DNA from: a virus
Virus record (IMG/VR): IMGVR_UViG_3300017598_000268
Span: 1-37,479 of that record
Length of the DNA: 37,479 nt
Reading direction: 5' to 3' (one strand)
Both the position numbers and the translations under genes were made by a program. Positions 25,913 through 34,164 of this stretch are shown piece by piece (position 1 is the first letter of the stretch; each line of letters starts with the position of its first letter). The notes beneath the pieces are model-generated. The model was not told the DNA's origin and searched no databases. It saw only the letters and a program-made list of their open reading frames with translations.

Positions 25913-28573
25913 ATGGCTTCTGTAATTGACGAAACTGGTAATGAACACACTGGAACAGAGGTTGGCTCACCAACATATTCTGCTGGTGCTATTGGTGCAG
26001 CCATCTCTCTTGATGGGGTTGCTGATCACCTGACTACTCCAGATGCTACAGACCTCAACCTAACAGCGTTCACCTACATGGCTTGGATAAAAACAAGCAA
26101 TGTCGCAGCGATGCCAATCTATTCAAACTGGTCATCAATAAATCCTGTTCGACAAGGCAGTATATTCAAGATTAATACTACTGGCGAAATTAGAGGGGTT
26201 GTTGCAGGAGGCGGTTGGGGAGGTGAAGGAGAAGCCGATGGCTACGCCCATGTAATCGGCTCAAATAATCTCTGTGATGGAAAGTGGCATCACGTTGCTT
26301 TCACCTATGACGGTCTTGTGTTAAGAGTTTTTGAGAGAGGGTATGAGGTTGCATCGAGAGACTATGTAAAAACAATTCCTTATGGTTCAGAATGTGCGGC
26401 TGCTGTGGGTTGCCAATATAACGATGGTGTTACTCCTGCACAGTACTTCACTGGTGACATAGATGATGCCAGAATATACAGAAAAGCTCTTAGTGAGGCT
26501 GAAATTCAGGAGATTATTGCAGGTGTTATTTTGTCCTTTGAGGACTCTGTTTTACAAGCTCTGCCAGCTTGGTATTGGCAGCTCGATGAGACCTCTGGAA
26601 TTATCGCTGAGGAGAAGAAGCTCGGTGTTGATAATCTTGAGTATGAGTCTGATGCAAGCACTAATAGCTATGCTGTAACAGCATCTCAGAATGACGGTAG
26701 AGGCACTGCAAAAAGTCTATCGGGCAATGCGCCTCCTACAGATATGTTGGCACACTGGCAAATGAATAATGAAGGTGGTGGTCAGGCAACTATAATTGAT
26801 TCTACTGCAAACGGATATGATGTCCCAACAGGAGGCTCGCCTACCGTAGGTGGTGTTGCAGGGGTAATAAACGAAGCCACATATCTTAATGGCGCACAGG
26901 TTGGTGTTTTAACTAGCCATGTGCCTTTTGATGTAACAAATATAACTATAGGGGCATGGGTTAAAACAACAGACACTGGAATTCAGTGTATATATAGTAA
27001 TTATTCTAATGACTTAAACGCAGTAAGTGGTGTTGATTTTAGGATTAAATCCAACGTAATTAGTTTGGTAATCGGCTCTAACACAGGAATGTTGCTTGGC
27101 ACGAATTATGATTTAGCTGACGGCACAACCACAGTTACTGATGGCAATTGGCATTATGTAGTAGGAACTTACGATGGGTTGTATATAAAAATATATACTG
27201 ACGGTGTTCTTGAGGCTACAGAACCTTATTCTGGAGGACTTTTTTATGACCTTCCTAATGCTAGAATGAATATTGCCTGTAGAACCGATGATTTCTATTT
27301 TAACAGGGTTAATTATCTAACTGGTACTTTAGATGAGGTGGTTTTCTTTGATAGGGCAATTACAGCGAGTGAAGTTTTTAACCTGTACAATGAACCGTCT
27401 ACAACTACTCCAACATCTCTTCAGATATACGACCCAACACTAACTCAGTTCCCAGAAGATTGGAATGTTGATTTGTTTACATATCCATTTGGATGGACAT
27501 ACAACTTTGGTTACGGCATAAGCAAGCAAATCTATGAGAGATACGACCAAATATGGTCATGGGGAGAGGAAACATGGGGAGATAGATGGAGAACCATCAA
27601 TGAAGACACTGGTGTTGGTGGTGATGGTAGAGCGGACACATCAAATGTGGCAAGCAGGGTTGTCAGAAGAGGGACGGCAGGAGGAAAGTATGTTGTCAGG
27701 TGGGACTACATAGATGATGTAGGGTTTAATAATGGTTTATCACTTACCTTCAAGATGGGTGGCAATGACCAAATGTTTCTTGGAACAATGGCGGCTGACT
27801 CAGGGACAGCAATAACTATCAGAGGTAGTTTTGAGGTGTTTAAGCAAAGCAACAGTCAAGGAGACTTGGGAACACTTGGTAACGGCAGTAGTTGTTATGT
27901 GTTTATTGATTATGACAATGGTCAGTTCCATGTAAGTAAGGGTGGGGCAATTCTTGGCACTTACACGTTCACAAGTATGGGTTGGATGTCAGTCATGTGC
28001 GGCAGAACAGGCGATAGAGCAAGTTCTGTAAGATTAGACCCAGACCCAGATATTAGCGGTGTCTCCGCACTTCCTGCAGGCACAGTAGAAGCAGACTGGG
28101 TTGGTTGGAATAATAAAGCAGATTTCGACTCAAGATACAATATTCACTACATACCTAATGACGCATCTTCTTGGGTAGGTATAAATGGTGGGTCTGTTAG
28201 TAACGAGACATCTCCAACAGGGGTATCTGTTAAGGTTACTGGTGGCACAGCGACTCTTGGAAACTGCTACTCTCAGCCATATGTAGTTCCAGTATCTGGT
28301 GAGTACATTATGGTTGTTGAGTTAGATGACACATCCTTACCAAGCAGAACCGATGAGGTAAAGAAAATATTTGGTTATATTAATGATGTTCAACAATCTT
28401 TTAACAGCACAATTGATGTGGGGAGTGATGATGCGTATGACTCATCTAAAGACAATGGCGTTATGACAACAAGATTCGTGGCATCAGCAGGAGACACTCT
28501 CAGGGTTGGGGTTGGCAGGGCGCATGATGCTGCAACTACATTCAGGAATGCTTATATAGTGGGGGTTAAGTAA
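25913..28573 (+). CDS. Tandem LamG (concanavalin-like) tail protein, putative receptor-binding
   Basis: 886 residues. Two LamG-type domains are clear. Domain 1 (~1-205) has FTYMAWIKTSN, DGKWHHVAFTYDGLVLRVF and FTGDIDDARIYRKALSEAEIQEI. Domain 2 (~278-495) has MLAHWQMNNEG, ITIGAWVKTTD, DGNWHYVVGTYDGLYIKIYTDG and LTGTLDEVVFFDRAITASEVFNLY. These are the W-H-v---YDG---+-Y--G and G--DE---f-+ALs--Ei patterns of the family. Residues ~500-886 are a beta-rich region with its own glycine-rich core (YVVRWDYIDDVGFNNG and on). LamG modules in phage tails commonly bind surface glycans. The ribosome site is weak and the gap to the previous gene is 3 bases, so translation is probably coupled. Confidence 0.75.
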   Translation: MASVIDETGNEHTGTEVGSPTYSAGAIGAAISLDGVADHLTTPDATDLNLTAFTYMAWIKTSNVAAMPIYSNWSSINPVRQGSIFKINTTGEIRGVVAGGGWGGEGEADGYAHVIGSNNLCDGKWHHVAFTYDGLVLRVFERGYEVASRDYVKTIPYGSECAAAVGCQYNDGVTPAQYFTGDIDDARIYRKALSEAEIQEIIAGVILSFEDSVLQALPAWYWQLDETSGIIAEEKKLGVDNLEYESDASTNSYAVTASQNDGRGTAKSLSGNAPPTDMLAHWQMNNEGGGQATIIDSTANGYDVPTGGSPTVGGVAGVINEATYLNGAQVGVLTSHVPFDVTNITIGAWVKTTDTGIQCIYSNYSNDLNAVSGVDFRIKSNVISLVIGSNTGMLLGTNYDLADGTTTVTDGNWHYVVGTYDGLYIKIYTDGVLEATEPYSGGLFYDLPNARMNIACRTDDFYFNRVNYLTGTLDEVVFFDRAITASEVFNLYNEPSTTTPTSLQIYDPTLTQFPEDWNVDLFTYPFGWTYNFGYGISKQIYERYDQIWSWGEETWGDRWRTINEDTGVGGDGRADTSNVASRVVRRGTAGGKYVVRWDYIDDVGFNNGLSLTFKMGGNDQMFLGTMAADSGTAITIRGSFEVFKQSNSQGDLGTLGNGSSCYVFIDYDNGQFHVSKGGAILGTYTFTSMGWMSVMCGRTGDRASSVRLDPDPDISGVSALPAGTVEADWVGWNNKADFDSRYNIHYIPNDASSWVGINGGSVSNETSPTGVSVKVTGGTATLGNCYSQPYVVPVSGEYIMVVELDDTSLPSRTDEVKKIFGYINDVQQSFNSTIDVGSDDAYDSSKDNGVMTTRFVASAGDTLRVGVGRAHDAATTFRNAYIVGVK

Positions 28574-30346
28574 ATGCCATTAACAGAAATAGCAGGACTG
28601 GTTACACCGAATTTTACTATTGAGTGTGCGTTCAGGATTGATAACTCAGTAGCAGGAATGGTTCTCGCAGGCAAGCAGACCAACACCCTTGAGTGGGGAA
28701 TTAATCTCGATGATGTTGATAGCAATAAATTAATGTTCTCAATACAGGATGAGACGAGTGGGCTTGAAGAGTTCACAGTTTGTAGTAGTTTGTCTTCTTA
28801 TGGGATTACAGCAGATAGCCAGTGGCACTACCTCTCTATTGTTATGGACTTTGATATAACAGGCTCACTTGATTGCAGAATCGATAACAAACCAGTTTCA
28901 AATACACTTCTTACCACAGCTACTGGCGTTTGGGATGTTGACCAAATTTCAAAAATTGTCATTGGTGCAGAAGCGATTGATGGCACAAAAACTTGGGAGG
29001 GTGGGGTTGATGAGTTTCAAATATATTTACACGCACTGAGCAGTGCTATCAGAGATAGGAATTATAATTGGTGGAGGTTTGATGCCGCATTTGGCACTGC
29101 TGAATTTGATGTTGATGTTAATGTTGCTGATATTACAGATACAGTTCCATCTGGTGCATACAGTACACCATTATTGATAGCATCAATTACTGGTGGTGTA
29201 GGGCAGTTTGCCTTCCTATGGACATCAGATGGGATTGCATTAACGCCAGACAGCCCAACTTCGGCAGCAACAACATTCTCTGGTGACAGGTCTGATTACA
29301 ATACAACTGAGACCTTGACCTGCACTGTTACCGACACAGGTAATGGTGATGCTCAAGTGTTTGATGTGGTGACAACAGATATCACTTGGGAGGCAATATC
29401 AAACCCTGCAGATCCTAACCTTATCATGCACCACACCTTTGATAATATGTCTGGCAACACATCTTTGGATGAAACAGATAATAATCATGATATAACATTT
29501 GCTAATACCCCAGACTTAAGGACTGGTCACGATGGTCTTGGTCTTTATGTTTACAAAGACAACACTGGGAACATTCCTTACCATGCAGATTTTGCCGTAC
29601 AACAGTGGTCAGCATCAATATGGGTTAACCCATTAAAAGCAAATAATAAAGAACAGTTCATGGGGTTCAGGACTACCAATGGAAGTGGCACAAGATACGG
29701 GTGGTACTTATCTACTGGAAGCTCAAATCTTTGGAACTTTTATATCGACAATGGCTATGAGGACAGGGCAAGAATCTACACAAACGAAACTCTCAATGTG
29801 TGGTCTCATGTGGTTGCTACCTTCGATGGCTCTTATATGCGGCTGTACATAAATGGCGTATTGAAAGGGACTAAATATCGAGGAGCTGCTGTTTACAACG
29901 GGGCTTGCTCACTCTTTATTGGTGGCGATGCTTATAACGATGTAAAGCATCGTGGTCGTGGCACTCTCGATGAGGCAAAGTTCTTTAATAAAGCGTTAAC
30001 TGCGAACGAGATATTAACTCTTTACAATGGAGTGCCTTCGTTTGAAGTTGATATTGCTCCAAGTCACATTGTACAACTGATAGACCCTGCACAGCAGTAT
30101 ACGTCCAGCAATATTGTTGCTACTGTAAATGGCGGTGTTGGTTCGTTCACTTATAACTGGACTCGGATATCTGGCAGCACATTTAGCATATTAAATGGAC
30201 AGGGTACTGACACAATTCAGATTCAAGGGTTGGGTTTTAATGACGAGACCACTGATGTTTTTGAGTGTGAAGTAACAGACACTGGAAATGGTGATGCGGT
30301 CACCACTGAAACAATGACAATAATAGTTAACTGGGATGCGGTTTAA
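28574..30346 (+). CDS. LamG-Ig-LamG-Ig mosaic tail protein
   Basis: 590 residues. The order is: LamG-like 1-~170 (FTIECAFRIDN, SQWHYLSIVMDFD, WEGGVDEFQIYLHALSSAIRD), Ig-like ~195-275 (GGVGQFAFLWTSDG to TCTVTDTGNGDAQVFDVVTTDITW), LamG ~285-470 (LIMHHTFDNMSG, WSASIWVNPLKAN, WSHVVATFDGSYMRLYINGV, GRGTLDEAKFFNKALTANEILTLY) and Ig-like ~492-590 (GGVGSFTYNWTRISG to CEVTDTGNGDAVTTETMTIIVNW). The two Ig modules share TDTGNGDA. The first LamG lacks the usual opening strand, which fits module shuffling. It starts right after the previous stop and ends in a TAATG overlap with the DUF5675 gene. A host-recognition role is inferred. Confidence 0.72.
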   Translation: MPLTEIAGLVTPNFTIECAFRIDNSVAGMVLAGKQTNTLEWGINLDDVDSNKLMFSIQDETSGLEEFTVCSSLSSYGITADSQWHYLSIVMDFDITGSLDCRIDNKPVSNTLLTTATGVWDVDQISKIVIGAEAIDGTKTWEGGVDEFQIYLHALSSAIRDRNYNWWRFDAAFGTAEFDVDVNVADITDTVPSGAYSTPLLIASITGGVGQFAFLWTSDGIALTPDSPTSAATTFSGDRSDYNTTETLTCTVTDTGNGDAQVFDVVTTDITWEAISNPADPNLIMHHTFDNMSGNTSLDETDNNHDITFANTPDLRTGHDGLGLYVYKDNTGNIPYHADFAVQQWSASIWVNPLKANNKEQFMGFRTTNGSGTRYGWYLSTGSSNLWNFYIDNGYEDRARIYTNETLNVWSHVVATFDGSYMRLYINGVLKGTKYRGAAVYNGACSLFIGGDAYNDVKHRGRGTLDEAKFFNKALTANEILTLYNGVPSFEVDIAPSHIVQLIDPAQQYTSSNIVATVNGGVGSFTYNWTRISGSTFSILNGQGTDTIQIQGLGFNDETTDVFECEVTDTGNGDAVTTETMTIIVNWDAV

Positions 30347-30804
30347 TGGAAATAAAATTACAGCGGTTTGCTGATAATGGAGAAACAACACTGGGTTGCC
30401 TGTCTGTAGATGGCGACCCATTCTGCCTTGCTCTTGAAGATGAAAGCAGAATTGAAAAGGTTCCACATGAAACAAGGATACCAGCAGGAAGGTATGAGAT
30501 TAAGGTTCGCAATGAAGGTGGTATGAATGAGCGGTACGGAGACAAGTTAGGTTCCAGACACAGGGGCATGATCTGGCTTCAGGATGTTCCTTCTTTCACA
30601 TGGGTATACATTCATATCGGGAATACCGATGAGCATACGTCTGGCTGCATCCTGACTGGATTCGGGATTGATATGAACCCTATGAAGAAGTGGCGAACAA
30701 CGAACTCCACAGGAGCTTACAATATGTTAGCTGCTTTGGTATATGATGAGATTCTCGACAATGGGAATAAGGTTTTTATAACAATAATTGATGAGGTGAA
30801 ATAA
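30346..30804 (+). CDS. DUF5675 family protein, lysis-associated
   Basis: 152 residues. The patterns LQRFADNGETTLGCLSVDGD-FCLALED, ETRIPAGRYEIKVRN, H+GMIWLQDVPSFTWVYIHIGN and TSGCILTG match DUF5675. The IHIGN then SGC arrangement recalls YkuD-type L,D-transpeptidases (HG--S--GC), which suggests a cell-wall-related fold, but no activity is assigned here. It is placed directly before a holin-like gene with a one-base overlap (TAATG), in the spot where phages keep endolysins. No other endolysin is visible in the window, so this is the best candidate for that job. There is no signal peptide. Confidence 0.7.
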   Translation: MEIKLQRFADNGETTLGCLSVDGDPFCLALEDESRIEKVPHETRIPAGRYEIKVRNEGGMNERYGDKLGSRHRGMIWLQDVPSFTWVYIHIGNTDEHTSGCILTGFGIDMNPMKKWRTTNSTGAYNMLAALVYDEILDNGNKVFITIIDEVK

Positions 30805-31229
30805 TGGCTTGGTATAACCCTTTAAGTTGGGGCGAGAAGACTGTTGATAATGTCATGGATAAAGATAACGGTCTTCTTACTCAAGTAGGAAATTGGATTG
30901 GCAACATGAAGCTCACTCCAGAGGAAGTCATGGAGGCTAACGGCAAGACTGTTGATAGTGTTCAGGAGTTTGTTAAAGCTACCCTGAGCGAGAATACAGC
31001 ACGTTCTATTGCCAGACGAGCTATTGCTCTCCTGTGGATAAGGGTTGAGCTGGGCATTGTTTTAATGTCATGCATATGCGCTCCGTGGGATATGGCTCTT
31101 GCTGAGTTCTATTTTAAAATGGCTGCGTCTGGCGTTATGTTTGGCGGTACCACTGCAATCATCGTATTCTTCTATGGCTCATATGGACTCGCAAGAATCA
31201 AAGCCACCAAAAATGGCAATACTAAATAA
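30804..31229 (+). CDS. Holin-like membrane protein
   Basis: 141 residues. A soluble ~70-residue N-terminal part (MAWYNPLSWGEKTVDNVMD) is followed by two hydrophobic segments, ~73-95 (AIALLWIRVELGIVLMSCICA) and ~103-130 (FKMAASGVMFGGTTAIIVFFYGSYG), and a short basic tail (KATKNGNTK). Two membrane spans, a charged C-terminus and the place after the DUF5675 gene fit a phage holin. It is the last gene before a strong terminator, so it closes the late transcript. The long N-terminal domain is unusual for a small holin but occurs in podoviral examples I recall. Confidence 0.65.
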   Translation: MAWYNPLSWGEKTVDNVMDKDNGLLTQVGNWIGNMKLTPEEVMEANGKTVDSVQEFVKATLSENTARSIARRAIALLWIRVELGIVLMSCICAPWDMALAEFYFKMAASGVMFGGTTAIIVFFYGSYGLARIKATKNGNTK

Positions 31230-31254
31230 ACTCAAGTTATAGCTCGACCCTTTT

Positions 31255-31279
31255 GGCAGGCTCACCACCTGCCTTTTTT
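31255..31279 (+). terminator. Rho-independent terminator ending the late operon
   Basis: GGCAGG (31255-31260), a 7-base loop, CCTGCC (31268-31273), then six T. A perfect 6-bp G+C-rich stem with a T tract lies 25 bases after the holin stop. It separates late genes from the region 5 promoters. Confidence 0.88.
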
Positions 31280-31290
31280 ATACCTTATTA

Positions 31291-31332
31291 GTCAAACAGT
31301 GCTTGACAGATATGTTTTAATATTGGTATTAT
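31291..31332 (+). promoter_or_regulatory. Promoter-operator unit 1 (sigma70-type with 17-bp palindrome)
   Basis: The palindrome GTCAAACAGTGCTTGAC (31291-31307) overlaps a consensus -35 TTGACA (31303-31308). The -10 is TATTAT (31327-31332) after an 18-base spacer. A leader with TTCACACAGGAG (31338-31349) supplies the ribosome site for the gene at 31361. Similar units occur at 32166 and 33381. Repression by a protein bound to the palindrome is inferred. Confidence 0.8.
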
Positions 31333-31360
31333 TCAGATTCACACAGGAGATTTAAAAATT

Positions 31361-31726
31361 ATGGCTAAGTTTTACGTTCGAGAAGATATGGTTGCTGATG
31401 TACATTGTGAGGCTTACGATGGCTCTCAAGTACTATCAGTGTTTTATATCGTTGGAGAAGAGGATACTGGTAGACGTTATCGTCACAACCATACATTCTC
31501 TGATGGTGATGAGGCTCAGGAGTTTTGCGATAAAGTAACTGAAGCCAGTCGTATTTGTATGGCTTTCTGGTCAGCAATAGCACCTGCTTATGGTTCTGCC
31601 TATCATGCTCATGTTGGTGATAGACCATTTGCAGATAAAGAAGAAGCAGAGAATATCAAGTGGTCACCGAATACAGTATCTCAGGGTACTGGCGAGTGGT
31701 CTCCAAACACAGTAAGTAGAGGGTAA
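31361..31726 (+). CDS. Small early protein with duplicated WSPNTVS tail
   Basis: 121 residues, with AGGAGA 10 bases before the ATG. The body (FYVREDMVADVHCEAYDGSQ to FCDKVTEASRICMAFWSAIAP) looks like one small alpha/beta domain with three cysteines. The C-terminus carries two copies of a short peptide, KWSPNTVSQG and EWSPNTVSRG, separated by two residues. The two copies use different codons for S, P, N and S, so they have been kept at protein level. I do not recognise a family. First gene of an operator-controlled unit, so probably expressed early. Confidence 0.6.
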   Translation: MAKFYVREDMVADVHCEAYDGSQVLSVFYIVGEEDTGRRYRHNHTFSDGDEAQEFCDKVTEASRICMAFWSAIAPAYGSAYHAHVGDRPFADKEEAENIKWSPNTVSQGTGEWSPNTVSRG

Positions 31727-31730
31727 TATA

Positions 31731-32150
31731 ATGGATGTTAACAAAGATAAGATTAGGATTTTAATCATGGAAACAGAGGAGGCTATCGCCAACTCACCAT
31801 ACACACTGGAAGAGTCGCTTGATGCACAAAACAGAATGCGTGAATGGATAAAGACAGATGACCAAGAGGTCTCTGAAGTTCAAAAGAAGATAGATATGTT
31901 CGCATCTGCAAAAGCTACAAACACTGCCTTCCTTGAGCGATTGCAGTCTACTCTTGAATCAGAATTGATGAAAGTCGATACAAAGTACGTCATTACCGAT
32001 ACAAAAGCTTTGATATCACCAGCAGGCTATGGCGCATCTGACAGGGTGTTTGTCCAGACTAATGTCGCTATTCATACTGATGATATTAATGCAGATGTCC
32101 CATCGTGCAACGTACCTCTGTATCGTCACACCCTTCAGACCTACCATTAA
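31731..32150 (+). CDS. Small early protein of unknown function, helical N-terminus
   Basis: 139 residues, starting 4 bases after the previous stop with GAGGGTAA as ribosome site. Residues ~1-85 are charged helix with probable coiled coil (VQKKIDMFASAKATNTAFLERLQSTLESEL). Residues ~86-139 are beta-like (KYVITDTKALISPAGYGASDRVF). There is no signal peptide or enzyme motif. It shares the transcript of unit 1. The function is unknown. Confidence 0.55.
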   Translation: MDVNKDKIRILIMETEEAIANSPYTLEESLDAQNRMREWIKTDDQEVSEVQKKIDMFASAKATNTAFLERLQSTLESELMKVDTKYVITDTKALISPAGYGASDRVFVQTNVAIHTDDINADVPSCNVPLYRHTLQTYH

Positions 32151-32165
32151 ATAAATAACATTTCA

Positions 32166-32206
32166 GTCAAACAATGCTTGACTCCATAATAGGGGTCAGG
32201 CATAAT
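32166..32206 (+). promoter_or_regulatory. Promoter-operator unit 2
   Basis: The palindrome GTCAAACAATGCTTGAC (32166-32182) overlaps -35 TTGACT (32178-32183). The -10 CATAAT (32201-32206) follows an ideal 17-base spacer. The leader TTCACAGTACATTAGGAATT (32216-32235) is shared with the other units and carries the ribosome site of the gene at 32241. Confidence 0.82.
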
Positions 32207-32240
32207 TGGGATTCATTCACAGTACATTAGGAATTACATC

Positions 32241-33173
32241 ATGGATAAACGATTAGCAGATATCAGCACTTTAAGCACTGACCTTAGTGCATCGGACTTT
32301 GCCAAGTCTTTGGTAAAGCAGTTTCAAATCAAAAACTCTCTATCTGAAAAACAATGGTACTGGGTTCATAAACTTGCTGACGAGAAGAATGCAAAAATCG
32401 AAGCTGTTCGTGATACTCGTAATGCTGAGTACCAAGCAATTAAAGAGCTTGATTTTTCAAACATCTTTGAGATGTTCGTTACAGCTAAAGAGAACCTTAA
32501 ATTCCCAAAAATTTATCTTGATACTAAATCTGGATCTCCAGTTAAGCTTCAGGTTGCAGGTGAGCGCAGTCGTTACACTGGTCACATCATGATTACCGAT
32601 GGTGGTTCTTATGAGGACAATATCTTCTATGGTCGTATCGACTTGGAAGGTGGTTGGAATCCTTCACGCCAAGTTAATCTTGAGGTTACTCGTTTGCTTA
32701 CTGAGCTTAATGATGACCATGTTGCAGTAGCTAAAGCTTTTGGTAAGCGCACTGACAACTGTTGCTTCTGCAATAAAGTTCTTTCTGACAACCGTTCTAT
32801 CGATGCAGGTTACGGCAAGAAATGTGCAAGCAACTACGGGTTACCGTGGGGCAATGCGCCAGCCAAGAAGGTAAACAAGAAGACTCCTGCAGGCGAGCCT
32901 CTTTCAAAGTTTGATTACCTGACCATAGAGTTTGATCATCAGTACGAATGGTGGACTGCATATGGCTGGGGAACTTATGAGCGCAGTTCAGTTCTTGCAG
33001 GTCAGAGTAAGAAGCAATTCATCGACTCTGGTGAGCTTGAAGCTATGAAGGAGCTATATCCTACTGCTGAAGTTCATGAGCATAAGATTGATGCAGGCAA
33101 CACAGTAGACCACCTTCCTGATACGCAGGATGATGGGTATTTCGATGACCACATAGACCATTGGGGAGATTAG
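32241..33173 (+). CDS. DUF6011-type zinc-binding early protein
   Basis: 310 residues. The N-terminal LSEKQWYWVHKLADEK (~34-49) is a helix that I associate with DUF6011 phage proteins. Residues ~80-150 are beta-rich (GHIMITDGGSYEDNIFYGRIDLEGGWNP). NCCFCNKVLSDNRSIDAGYGKKCASNYGLPWG (~172-203) holds the CxxC then C zinc-knuckle core of DUF6011; the loop SxxAGYGxxCAxxYGLPW is characteristic. The C-terminus is acidic. DUF6011 proteins are common in phage early or DNA-metabolism regions, but I know no established activity. It heads the unit 2 transcript with the 68-residue gene after it. Confidence 0.68.
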   Translation: MDKRLADISTLSTDLSASDFAKSLVKQFQIKNSLSEKQWYWVHKLADEKNAKIEAVRDTRNAEYQAIKELDFSNIFEMFVTAKENLKFPKIYLDTKSGSPVKLQVAGERSRYTGHIMITDGGSYEDNIFYGRIDLEGGWNPSRQVNLEVTRLLTELNDDHVAVAKAFGKRTDNCCFCNKVLSDNRSIDAGYGKKCASNYGLPWGNAPAKKVNKKTPAGEPLSKFDYLTIEFDHQYEWWTAYGWGTYERSSVLAGQSKKQFIDSGELEAMKELYPTAEVHEHKIDAGNTVDHLPDTQDDGYFDDHIDHWGD

Positions 33174-33174
33174 A

Positions 33175-33381
33175 ATGAGTCGATATAGAATAATGGTTGA
33201 AGGTGAGGACGGTCTCACCTTCTGCACGGAGGATGACTTATCATCCGATGAGATTCGTGAATCTTATGAGGAAGCTAACAAGAATTATCCAGAAGCCAGA
33301 GCCATCTGGTCTGAGACCATGAGGGATAGCTTTAGTATCCTTCAGGCTCGGTACGATAATGATGAGCAAGACCTGTATTAG
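33175..33381 (+). CDS. Small acidic early protein
   Basis: 68 residues, ATG one base after the previous TAG. Sequence SRYRIMVEGEDGLTFCTEDDLSS and then helix SYEEANKNYPEARAIWSETMRDSF. Strongly acidic, one short beta-strand pair then helix, as in small host-takeover proteins or DNA mimics in general, but no family is recognised. Its TAG stop supplies the first G of the operator in unit 3. Confidence 0.55.
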   Translation: MSRYRIMVEGEDGLTFCTEDDLSSDEIRESYEEANKNYPEARAIWSETMRDSFSILQARYDNDEQDLY

Positions 33382-33421
33382 TCAATCAATGCTTGACCTT
33401 ATCATTTAGGTCAGGCATAAT
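33381..33421 (+). promoter_or_regulatory. Promoter-operator unit 3
   Basis: The palindrome GTCAATCAATGCTTGAC (33381-33397) overlaps -35 TTGACC (33393-33398). The -10 CATAAT (33416-33421) follows a 17-base spacer. The leader CACACAGTAAATTAGGAATT (33431-33450) precedes the ATG at 33457. The layout is base-for-base parallel to unit 2. Confidence 0.82.
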
Positions 33422-33456
33422 TAGCACTCACACACAGTAAATTAGGAATTAATAAA

Positions 33457-34164
33457 ATGGGTATTTCAGAAAAGATTTTAAATCGAGTTAAGAAGTTACT
33501 TGCTATGGCTGCTGATGGCAGCTCGCCAAATGAGGCAGCAATTGCCGCCAAACGTGCCAGAGCTTTAATGGATAAGCATCAGATATCTGAGAAGGATATT
33601 GTTGAGTCTGATGGTTTTGGTGAAGAGACTGGTGGTAGACGTAGACAAGCTATCCCAAAGTGGGAACAGTTCATTGCTGTGAAGTGTGCAATGCTTAATG
33701 ATTGTAAGGTGACTTACGATTATGGCAAGTGGCATGAGGACGGCAAGACCTTCAGGTTTCAGGGTTTTGAATCCGATGTGGTTGTTGCTCGATTCATGTA
33801 TGGGTATCTGGTTGAGAATGGAAACCGACTTTGCAAGAGGTTCATGAAGACTGCAGAGGGTTCTGGTATTACAGTAACCAACACTTTTAAGATGGGATAC
33901 TCCAGAGAGCTGTGCGATAAAATTACCGAGATTATCGAGGAGCGTAAGTCACGGGTCGTTACCTCTACTGGAACCTCATTAGTTGTTCAGAAGACAGCAC
34001 TTGTTGAGCAGCGGTTCGGTGTGGCTAAGTACGGCAAATCAAGATCAACAAGGCATTATGGTTTTGAGTATGAAGCGGCAGCTCAAGCAGGTCGAGCAGC
34101 AGGTCGAGCAGCCAACATAACCACTGGCGTAACTGGAAAACAACAGGAGAGACTAGCACGTTAA
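33457..34164 (+). CDS. DUF2786 family protein
   Basis: 235 residues. The N-terminus (ILNRVKKLLAMAADGSSPNEAAIAAKRARALMDKHQIS, ~6-43) is the DUF2786 helical motif (K+-LaLA---pNE-EAa-A---A--lm-+h). The rest (~60-235) is the C-terminal domain often fused to it: WEQFIAVKCAMLNDCKV, VVARFMYGYLVENGNRL, then FKMGYSRELCDKITE and AGRAAGRAANIT. A 12-bp tandem duplication at 34087-34110 encodes AGRA-AGRA. The family is widespread in phages and plasmids and has no firmly known activity. Only gene of unit 3. Its stop codon overlaps that of the converging rusA-like gene. Confidence 0.75.
   Translation: MGISEKILNRVKKLLAMAADGSSPNEAAIAAKRARALMDKHQISEKDIVESDGFGEETGGRRRQAIPKWEQFIAVKCAMLNDCKVTYDYGKWHEDGKTFRFQGFESDVVVARFMYGYLVENGNRLCKRFMKTAEGSGITVTNTFKMGYSRELCDKITEIIEERKSRVVTSTGTSLVVQKTALVEQRFGVAKYGKSRSTRHYGFEYEAAAQAGRAAGRAANITTGVTGKQQERLAR

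Noticed and set aside
23372-30346. Diversity-generating retroelement acting on the LamG genes
   Set aside because: No reverse transcriptase and no template/variable repeat pair were seen in the window.
34087-34110. 12-bp tandem repeat in the DUF2786 gene as a regulatory element
   Set aside because: The period is in frame (AGRA-AGRA) and lies in the protein's alanine/arginine-rich tail; explained at protein level.
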